Origin: 40CM-4-65-16 sp035279785
Lineage (GTDB): Bacteria > Chloroflexota > Dormibacteria > Dormibacterales > Dormibacteraceae
Reading direction: 5' to 3'
Assembly: GCA_035279785.1 (NCBI GenBank)
Contig: DATEHC010000128.1
Span: 1 to 7,822, forward strand
DNA: 7,822 bases
Shown in pieces: positions 1 through 4,677 of this stretch; the stretch's first letter is position 1, and each line of letters opens with the position of its first letter. Below the pieces are notes generated by a model. It was not told where the DNA came from, ran no database searches, and worked only from the letters and a program-made list of their open reading frames with translations. The translations under genes were made by a program, and so were the position numbers.

Positions 1-1
1 C

Positions 2-475
2 CGTGCGGGGGAGATGGTGCTGCTGCCGGACCAGGATCGTTCTCTCTGGGACGCCGCCACGGTGGCGGAGGGGATCCAGCTGCTCCATCGCGCCGCCAGT
101 CTCAACGCGCCGGGCCAGTACCAGCTCCAGGCGGCGATTGCGGCCGTGCATTCCGAGGCGCGTTCGTGGGAGGACACGGACTGGCGGCAGATCGTGCTTC
201 TCTACGACGCGCTGCTGCGGATGACCGACTCACCCATCGTGCGCTTGAACCGCGCCATCGCCGTGAGCCAGCTCGCGGGGCCGGAGGTGGCGCTGGGCGA
301 GGTCAACGACCTGGCGATGTCGCTGGGGGATTACCACCTTCTGCACTCGACTCGAGCCGAGCTCCTGGATCGGATGGGCGAGCATACCCTCGCGAGGCAG
401 GCGCGGCAGCGCGCGCTGGAGCTGTGTCAAAACCCGGCCGAGCGCGCGCTGCTCGAGAAGAAGCTCGGCGCCTAG
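2..475 (+). CDS. ECF42-type RNA polymerase sigma factor, C-terminal part (5' truncated)
   Basis: This is the C-terminal portion of an ECF sigma factor of the DUF6596/ECF42 kind. The frame is open from the left edge, so the promoter-binding sigma-2 and sigma-4 regions lie outside the window. Visible are the family's signature stretch LLPDQDRSLWD followed by an EGxxLLxRA segment, then a helical TPR-like extension including QYQLQAAIAAVHSEA, YDALLRM, VRLNRAIAVS and LDRMGEHTLARQA. This C-terminal extension is typical of ECF42 proteins, which usually lack a classical anti-sigma factor and are often encoded beside a small YCII/DGPF-domain protein; any such partner would lie to the left of the window. 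The methionine at 14 is internal and not the start. The gene converges on the hydrolase and its stop overlaps the hydrolase stop. The family call is from recognised motifs and is fairly secure; the stimulus is unknown. Confidence 0.86.
   Translation, partial: RAGEMVLLPDQDRSLWDAATVAEGIQLLHRAASLNAPGQYQLQAAIAAVHSEARSWEDTDWRQIVLLYDALLRMTDSPIVRLNRAIAVSQLAGPEVALGEVNDLAMSLGDYHLLHSTRAELLDRMGEHTLARQARQRALELCQNPAERALLEKKLGA
472..475. other. overlapping convergent stop codons (CTAG)
   Basis: The rightward sigma-factor gene ends with TAG at 473-475 and the leftward hydrolase gene ends with TAG read from 474 down to 472. The palindrome CTAG therefore supplies both stops. There is no intergenic spacer, so any terminator must lie within coding sequence. 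A weak AAGCT/AGCTT inverted repeat (461-465 and 474-478) straddles the junction, too short to call a terminator. Confidence 0.9.
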
Positions 476-1173
476 CTTTCGCTGGCGATCTCTCCGAGAA
501 TCCTCGCCAGGTCCTTCGGCCGCGACCACATCGGCCAGTGGCTCGTCGGCAGGTCGATGTAGCGGACGTTGCGCAGCACCGTGAGCCCGTCCATCCACGC
601 ATAGCCTTCGCCGGCGTACTTCTTGTAGTCGTCGGAGCTGGCCCCGGTGCAGATGACGACCGAGGGCACGTCGAGGCGCCTGTCGTTGGTCAGGTCGGGT
701 GCATCGCGTACCGCGCCTGCGGGTTCCGGCACCGCGCGGTCGCGCATCGTCGCCAGCTGCGTCTCGGAGAGGCCGGTCAAGTTCTCGCCCTCGGCAAGCT
801 GCTCCGCCGTGGGCAGTGGCCACTCTGGACCAGAAAGGTCTGGATTCACCGCGCCCGATCCAGGCGCCGTGTCGACGTAGACCATCGTCGCGATCCGATC
901 GGGAATCCGGTCGCTCGCCGCGTATCCCGACACGCTGGCGCCACTGTGCACCGCCAGGACCACCGGTCTGCCGGCCGCCTCCACCGCCGCGACGATCGCA
1001 TCGACGTGGTCCGAGAGCCGGATGTTGGAGCGGTCCACATCCCGCGACTCCAGGCCAGGCAATGTCAGCGCGGTCACATCGTGGCCGTCGTCGCGCAGGA
1101 TTTGCGCGACCTCGTCCCATGCCCACGCGCCGATCCAGAAACCCGGCACGAGGATGATCGGCTCGGTTTTCAT
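472..1173 (-). CDS. alpha/beta-fold hydrolase
   Basis: A 233-residue single-domain alpha/beta hydrolase, probably a cytoplasmic esterase-like enzyme; no signal peptide is visible. It opens with the first strand and oxyanion loop (IILVPGFWIGAWAWDEV, residues 6-22), the usual helix, and the strand HDVTALTLPGLE. The nucleophile elbow is LAVHSGAS (73-80) with Ser77 as nucleophile. Asp101 in VYVDTAPGSG is a candidate acid, and His212 in PTSHWPMWSRP is the likely catalytic base. The elbow is unusual: the classical GxSxG glycines are Val75 and Ala79. The ATG overlaps the stop of the upstream CinA-like gene as ATGA, and a strong Shine-Dalgarno sits 7 bases upstream, so this start is well supported and the two genes are probably co-transcribed. 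Substrate cannot be read from the sequence. Confidence 0.87.
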   Translation of the reverse strand: MKTEPIILVPGFWIGAWAWDEVAQILRDDGHDVTALTLPGLESRDVDRSNIRLSDHVDAIVAAVEAAGRPVVLAVHSGASVSGYAASDRIPDRIATMVYVDTAPGSGAVNPDLSGPEWPLPTAEQLAEGENLTGLSETQLATMRDRAVPEPAGAVRDAPDLTNDRRLDVPSVVICTGASSDDYKKYAGEGYAWMDGLTVLRNVRYIDLPTSHWPMWSRPKDLARILGEIASES

Positions 1174-1931
1174 ACCGGAGCCCTCCTGGTGATGACCTCG
1201 GCGGCTTGATCGACCCGCTTCGGATCCGCGCCGAGAATTCGGATCACGAGCTCCTTGGTCTCGAAATTCGGATAAGAGCCCACGGAGACGTCGGGAAACG
1301 TCTCCTCCATCTCGCGCATCAAGGGATAGAAGCGTGCCTCGACCGCAAAGGTGAATCGAATCTCACGCACGGTGGCGGCAGCGCCGGCCGTGAGGAACTC
1401 CGGCTCGAGCTCCTCGGTGAAGATGCCCTTCATCTCGAGGGGAACGCCGGGCAGCACGAACATGCGCTTGCCATTCCTTTCATAAACCGTGCCGGGCGCC
1501 ATGCCGCGGCGGTTGCGGAAGACGTGGGCGGGACCCTCGGGGATACGGGCCATGCGCAGGTTTCCTTCCGTGATCTCCGGCGACTCGAGCAAACCCATCG
1601 CGTGCATGCGCTGCACGCGGCGCTCGATGCGCGCGCGCGTCTCCTCCCAGACCATCAGGCTCGTGCCGAGCGCCTCCGCGAGCGCCGCGAACGTGCGGTC
1701 ATCGGGTGTGGGACCCAGGCCGCCGGTAAGGAAGATGTCCGTGACCTCGGGATCTTCGAGCTCGCGGTGAATCTGCGCGACGATCTCGGGCGGCTTGTCG
1801 CGGATCTGGGTGACCCGCTTGACCGGATAGCCGAGCAATCGCAATCGCTCCGCCATCCAGTGGGAGTTTGTATCGAGCGTGAAGCCGCCGACCAGCTCAT
1901 CGCCGATGGCTACGATGCTGGAGGACGGCAC
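1170..1931 (-). CDS. CinA N-terminal-like (MoCF/COG1058) molybdopterin-binding-fold protein
   Basis: A 253-residue protein consisting of the CinA N-terminal domain alone. From the GTG start it begins MPSSSIVAIGDELVGG, matching the family's opening strand and the conserved IGDEL motif. The second hallmark is FLTGGLGPTPDDRT (67-80), and the third is RGMAPGTVY (142-150) followed by FVLPGVPLEMKGIF (158-171). A mixed alpha/beta C-terminal portion ends around FETKELVIRILG. The nicotinamide-nucleotide deamidase domain (COG1546) of full CinA is absent; short forms of this length are common and are often labelled competence/damage-inducible protein A. In full CinA-type proteins the N-terminal domain can act as an ADP-ribose pyrophosphatase, but activity here is not established. 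The longer in-frame ORF to 2186 lies antisense to acylphosphatase and is not credible. An ATG at 1949 is the other possible start. The gene is the first of a two-gene leftward operon. Confidence 0.88.
   Translation of the reverse strand: MPSSSIVAIGDELVGGFTLDTNSHWMAERLRLLGYPVKRVTQIRDKPPEIVAQIHRELEDPEVTDIFLTGGLGPTPDDRTFAALAEALGTSLMVWEETRARIERRVQRMHAMGLLESPEITEGNLRMARIPEGPAHVFRNRRGMAPGTVYERNGKRMFVLPGVPLEMKGIFTEELEPEFLTAGAAATVREIRFTFAVEARFYPLMREMEETFPDVSVGSYPNFETKELVIRILGADPKRVDQAAEVITRRAPV
1181..1187 (-). promoter_or_regulatory. Shine-Dalgarno of the hydrolase gene
   Basis: Read on the minus strand, AGGAGGG lies 7 bases before the ATG at 1173, inside the last codons of the CinA-like gene. It is the strongest ribosome-binding site in the left block. 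With the ATGA overlap it supports translational coupling and fixes the hydrolase start. Confidence 0.8.
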
Positions 1932-1935
1932 GGCT

Positions 1936-1942
1936 GAACATA
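1936..1942. promoter_or_regulatory. candidate bidirectional -10 element for two leaderless genes
   Basis: On the plus strand GAACAT (1936-1941) lies 6 bases before the acylphosphatase ATG at 1948. On the minus strand TATGTT (1942 down to 1937) lies 5 bases before the CinA-like GTG at 1931. Both carry the A and final T that matter most in a -10 hexamer, and they occupy almost the same bases. Neither start has a Shine-Dalgarno. A -10 element about 6 bases from a start codon without a ribosome-binding site is the layout expected of leaderless messages. This is a pattern match only; the plus-strand hexamer is weak at its first base. Confidence 0.45.
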
Positions 1943-1947
1943 TAAGC

Positions 1948-2220
1948 ATGGAGCGGCTGCACGCCATCGTCCACGGCGACGTACAGGGCGTTGGGTTTCG
2001 ATACTTCGTGCAGCGCAAGGCGCAGCAGCTGGGGCTGGGGGGATGGGTGCGGAACAACGACGACGGGACGGTCGAGCTCGTGGCGGAGGGCACTCGCAAA
2101 CAGCTCGAAGACCTCAAGCGCGCGGTGGAGGAGGGCCCTCGCCTGGCGCGGGTCAACAGGGTCGAAACGCGGTGGTCAGAGGGCACCGGCGACCTGCCCC
2201 GATTCGAGCTCGCGTGGTGA
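1948..2220 (+). CDS. acyP: acylphosphatase
   Basis: A complete 90-residue acylphosphatase, the usual length for this small ferredoxin-like cytoplasmic enzyme, which hydrolyses acyl phosphates such as acetyl phosphate and 1,3-bisphosphoglycerate. The signature VHGDVQGVGFRYFV (8-21) holds the phosphate-binding loop with the catalytic Arg18. GWVRNNDDGTVEL (32-44) supplies Asn36, which orients the nucleophilic water. The 18-residue spacing between Arg and Asn equals that of the well-studied muscle enzyme (Arg23/Asn41). The C-terminus FELAW is a family-like closing strand. ATG at 1948 is chosen because it gives the canonical N-terminus; the in-frame ATG at 1879 would add residues overlapping the divergent gene. 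No Shine-Dalgarno precedes it, so leaderless translation is likely. hppA follows 66 bases downstream. Confidence 0.95.
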   Translation: MERLHAIVHGDVQGVGFRYFVQRKAQQLGLGGWVRNNDDGTVELVAEGTRKQLEDLKRAVEEGPRLARVNRVETRWSEGTGDLPRFELAW

Positions 2221-2236
2221 GTTTGCGAGTTCCCTT

Positions 2237-2242
2237 AACCTA
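2237..2242 (+). promoter_or_regulatory. possible -10 element upstream of hppA
   Basis: TAACCT fits the TAnnnT consensus and would place the transcript start near 2249, at the first bases of the leader hairpin. I see no convincing -35 box at the right distance (2214-2219 reads GTGGTG), so this is tentative; hppA could also be reached by read-through from acylphosphatase. Confidence 0.25.
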
Positions 2243-2247
2243 TGCGG

Positions 2248-2272
2248 TCGCGGCGCTCGCGGTGAGCCGCGA
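2248..2272 (+). promoter_or_regulatory. leader hairpin upstream of hppA
   Basis: TCGCGGC (2248-2254) and GCCGCGA (2266-2272) form a perfect 7-bp inverted repeat with an 11-base loop. An alternative pairing of GCTC (2255-2258) with GAGC (2264-2267) excludes it, so the region can fold two ways. No T-run follows, so it is not a classic intrinsic terminator. It ends 4 bases before the hppA Shine-Dalgarno and could protect the 5' end or influence ribosome access. Confidence 0.45.
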
Positions 2273-2276
2273 ATAG

Positions 2277-2284
2277 AGGGAGGT
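2277..2284 (+). promoter_or_regulatory. Shine-Dalgarno of hppA
   Basis: AGGGAGGT ends 2 bases before the ATG at 2287, with its GGAGG core 3 bases from the ATG. The match to the anti-Shine-Dalgarno is strong, though closer to the ATG than the 5-9 bases usually seen. It contrasts with the absence of any such site before acylphosphatase and the CinA-like gene. Confidence 0.8.
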
Positions 2285-2286
2285 AA

Positions 2287-4314
2287 ATGGACCCGAACAC
2301 AGCCTGGTTTGGCGTGGCCGGCGGCGTGGCCGCCGTCGCGTTCGCCGTCGTTCTCATCTTCTTAGTTCTCAGCAAGCCGACGGGGAACGACCGGATGCGA
2401 GAGATCGCCTCCGCCATCCAGGAAGGCGCGGCCGCCTATCTGAACCGGCAGTACACGGTGATCGCGATCATCGGCGTGGTCATCGCCGTCGTCATCGGCT
2501 TTTTCATCGACTGGACCACAGCCGGGCTGTACATCGTCGGCGCGGTCCTCTCTGCGTCGGCCGGGTACGTGGGCATGAACATCGCCGTGCGCGCCAACCT
2601 GCGCACCGCCGAGGCCGCGCGCAGCGGCTTGAACGCGGCGCTCCAGGTGGCGTTCCGCGGCGGCGCGGTCACAGGCTTCATGGTCGTGGGACTCGGGCTG
2701 CTCGGCGTGTCGGCCGCCTTCCTCATCTTCAAAGACCCGAAGGCGCTCGTCGGGCTCGCGTTCGGCGCGAGCCTCGTCTCGGTGTTCGCCCGATTGGGCG
2801 GTGGCATCTACACGAAAGCCGCTGACGTCGGCGCCGACCTCGTGGGCAAGGTCGAGGCCGGAATCCCGGAGGACGATCCGCGCAACCCGGCCGTGATCGC
2901 GGACAACGTGGGCGACAACGTCGGCGATGACGCCGGCATGGCCGCCGACCTGTTCGAGACCTACGCGGTGACGATGATCGCCGCGATGCTGCTGGGCTCG
3001 CTCCTGTTCAAGAACCAGCTCGGCTGGGTCATCTATCCACTGCTGCTCGGCTCGGTGAGCGTCATCGGTTCGATCGCCGGCACGTTCTTTGTCCGCGTCT
3101 TCAACCCGGGCTGGATCATGGGCGCCCTGTACGCCGGCCTGCTCGTCGCCGTCGTGATCGCGATCGTCGGCTTCTTCTTCATCACGCAGTGGATGAAAGG
3201 CAACGGCTATCTGCAGGGCTTCGACCACGACCCGATGAACCTGTTCTACTGCGCTCTCGTCGGCGTGGTGGTGACGGTGCTCATCGTGGCCATCACGGAG
3301 TTCTTCACCGAGACGCGGTACTGGCCGGTGCACCTGATCGCCAGGGCGTCCGTGACCGGGCACGCGACCAACATCATCGCCGGCCAGTCGATCGGGATGA
3401 TGGCGACCGCTCTCCCAGTGATCACGATCGCGAGCGGGATCCTGATCAGCTACGGAGTGGGCGGGCTGTACGGCATCGCGATCGCCGCGACGGCGATGCT
3501 CTCGATGACGGGCATCATCGTCGCGATCGACGCGTACGGTCCGATCACCGACAACGCGGGCGGCATCGCCGAGATGGCCAAGCTGCCGCCCGAGGTCCGC
3601 GACATCACCGACCCGCTGGACGCGGTGGGCAACACGACCAAGGCCGTGACGAAGGGTTACGCCATCGGCTCCGCCGGGCTGGCCGCGCTCGTGTTGTTCG
3701 CCTCGTACACCCAGGAGCTCGCCAAGGCCGGCCACCCGACGCAATTCGAGCTTTCGGACCCGCTCGTCATCTCCGGCCTGTTCCTTGGCGGCATCCTTCC
3801 GTTCCTGTTCGGCTCGCTTGCGATGCTCGCGGTTGGCCGTGCCGGCGGGCTCGTGGTCGAAGAGGTGCGGCGCCAGTTCCGCGAGATCAAGGGCATCCTC
3901 GAGGGCACCGGCCGTCCCGAGTACGGCACCGCGGTGCGCATCGTGACCGCAGCGGCGCAGCGCGAGATGATCGTGCCGGGCGTCATCCCGGTGATCGCGC
4001 CCCTCGCCGTCGGCTTTCTGCTGGGGCCGAGGGCTCTCGGCGGCATGCTCCTCGGCGCCATCGTGACCGGCCTTTTCCTTGCCCTTCAGATGACCAGCGG
4101 CGGCGCAGCCTGGGACAACGCGAAGAAGTACATAGAGGAAGGCCACCTCGGGGGAAAGGGCTCCGAGGCGCACAAGGCGGCGGTCACCGGCGACACCGTC
4201 GGCGACCCCAACAAGGACACCGCGGGACCCGCGATCAACCCCATGATCAAGGTCGTCAACATCATCGCGATCCTCATCGCGGCATCGGTCTCGGCGCACT
4301 ACCTCATCCACTAA
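2287..4314 (+). CDS. hppA: K+-independent proton-pumping membrane pyrophosphatase
   Basis: A full-length 675-residue membrane-bound pyrophosphatase. It hydrolyses cytoplasmic pyrophosphate and pumps protons across the inner membrane. Hydrophobic segments run from the N-terminus (about 7-28 and 57-75) through to the last helix (about 655-672); the family has about 16. Pyrophosphate/Mg sites are visible: YTKAADVGADLVGKVE (175-190), IPEDDPRNPAVIADN (193-207), the NVGDNVGD run (207-214), DAYGPITDNAGG (415-426) and GDTVGDPNKDTAGPAINP (635-652). Glu224 in DLFETYAVT is the likely ion-gate glutamate. In GNTTKAVTKG (448-457) Lys452 and Thr455 occupy the positions that mark the K+-independent class, which are H+ pumps; Na+ pumps are K+-dependent. 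Asp215 follows the acidic motif where Cys or Val is common. The N-terminus and Shine-Dalgarno support the start. Downstream genes are co-directional with small gaps. Confidence 0.98.
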   Translation: MDPNTAWFGVAGGVAAVAFAVVLIFLVLSKPTGNDRMREIASAIQEGAAAYLNRQYTVIAIIGVVIAVVIGFFIDWTTAGLYIVGAVLSASAGYVGMNIAVRANLRTAEAARSGLNAALQVAFRGGAVTGFMVVGLGLLGVSAAFLIFKDPKALVGLAFGASLVSVFARLGGGIYTKAADVGADLVGKVEAGIPEDDPRNPAVIADNVGDNVGDDAGMAADLFETYAVTMIAAMLLGSLLFKNQLGWVIYPLLLGSVSVIGSIAGTFFVRVFNPGWIMGALYAGLLVAVVIAIVGFFFITQWMKGNGYLQGFDHDPMNLFYCALVGVVVTVLIVAITEFFTETRYWPVHLIARASVTGHATNIIAGQSIGMMATALPVITIASGILISYGVGGLYGIAIAATAMLSMTGIIVAIDAYGPITDNAGGIAEMAKLPPEVRDITDPLDAVGNTTKAVTKGYAIGSAGLAALVLFASYTQELAKAGHPTQFELSDPLVISGLFLGGILPFLFGSLAMLAVGRAGGLVVEEVRRQFREIKGILEGTGRPEYGTAVRIVTAAAQREMIVPGVIPVIAPLAVGFLLGPRALGGMLLGAIVTGLFLALQMTSGGAAWDNAKKYIEEGHLGGKGSEAHKAAVTGDTVGDPNKDTAGPAINPMIKVVNIIAILIAASVSAHYLIH

Positions 4315-4323
4315 TCGCAGTAC

Positions 4324-4329
4324 TAGACT
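4324..4329 (+). promoter_or_regulatory. possible -10 element upstream of the 109-residue gene
   Basis: TAGACT fits TAnnnT and lies 10 bases before the GTG at 4340, which would give a leader of about 4 bases. No -35 box is evident. It may give the downstream genes a promoter independent of hppA, but a six-base match alone is weak. Confidence 0.25.
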
Positions 4330-4339
4330 CGTCCCTGAG

Positions 4340-4669
4340 GTGGACGACTACCAGAAGGAGATCGCCGACCTCGAAACACAGGTCGAGCAGCTGGTCGAGA
4401 CGGAGGGCGACGCGAAGACCATCGCCGAGCTGAGCATGCAGCTCGAGATCCTCAAGGCAATCTACGCCCGCGCGACCGACCTCTTCCAGCGCGGCCACAG
4501 GGATGAGGGATTGCGCTACGGACTGCGCATCCAGGGCTACGGCGACTGGATTCTCGAGAATGTCTACGCGTTCGTGTACGAACGTTCGGTGGAGCTCGAG
4601 CCAAAGGCGCACAGCGCATTCGTGGGTGGCATCAAGGCTGCCGACTTCGCGCTGATGCTCAACTCCTAG
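4340..4669 (+). CDS. uncharacterised 109-residue protein with N-terminal coiled coil
   Basis: I do not recognise the family. The protein is soluble-looking, with no signal peptide or membrane helix. Residues 1-48 are charged, helical and leucine-spaced (for example EIADLETQVEQLVE and ELSMQLEILKAIYA), suggesting a short coiled coil or helical hairpin. The rest has an aromatic-rich helical part (GYGDWILENVYAFVYERSV, about 73-91) and ends IKAADFALMLNS. The start is GTG with no usable Shine-Dalgarno; a later in-frame ATG at 4436 would remove the coiled coil. It begins 25 bases after hppA, and its stop codon overlaps the Shine-Dalgarno of the acyl-CoA synthetase, so it is probably translated in the same operon. 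Coding is supported by GC-rich third positions, a sensible protein and tight packing. A regulatory or partner role for either neighbour is only a guess. Confidence 0.8.
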   Translation: MDDYQKEIADLETQVEQLVETEGDAKTIAELSMQLEILKAIYARATDLFQRGHRDEGLRYGLRIQGYGDWILENVYAFVYERSVELEPKAHSAFVGGIKAADFALMLNS

Positions 4670-4674
4670 GAGAG
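4668..4674 (+). promoter_or_regulatory. Shine-Dalgarno of the acyl-CoA synthetase gene
   Basis: AGGAGAG overlaps the TAG stop of the preceding gene and ends 3 bases before the ATG at 4678. It fixes the synthetase start and suggests that ribosomes finishing the 109-residue gene can reinitiate here. Confidence 0.75.
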
Positions 4675-4677
4675 AAG

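Noticed and set aside
54..68. Near-perfect palindrome CCGCCAC-G-GTGGCGG.
   Set aside because: It lies inside the sigma-factor coding region encoding an ordinary helix, and its 1-base centre cannot form a hairpin loop. It could be an operator but nothing else supports that.
230..1126. Several long open frames overlapping the sigma factor and hydrolase (for example 166-1209 plus and 230-1126 minus).
   Set aside because: They are arginine-rich shadow frames spanning two genuine genes with clear motifs on their own frames.
1932..2186. Upstream extension of the CinA-like gene to a methionine at 2186.
   Set aside because: The added residues are serine/arginine-rich and lie entirely antisense to acylphosphatase; the family fold begins at the SIVAIGDEL region.
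2905..2936. Short direct repeat of GACAACGTNGGC units in hppA.
   Set aside because: It encodes the conserved DNVGDNVGD metal-binding motif and is explained by protein function.
2362..4311. A 649-codon open frame antisense to hppA.
   Set aside because: The product is a low-complexity D/R/H/E-rich string typical of the shadow of a GC-rich gene, and the opposite strand holds an unmistakable pyrophosphatase.
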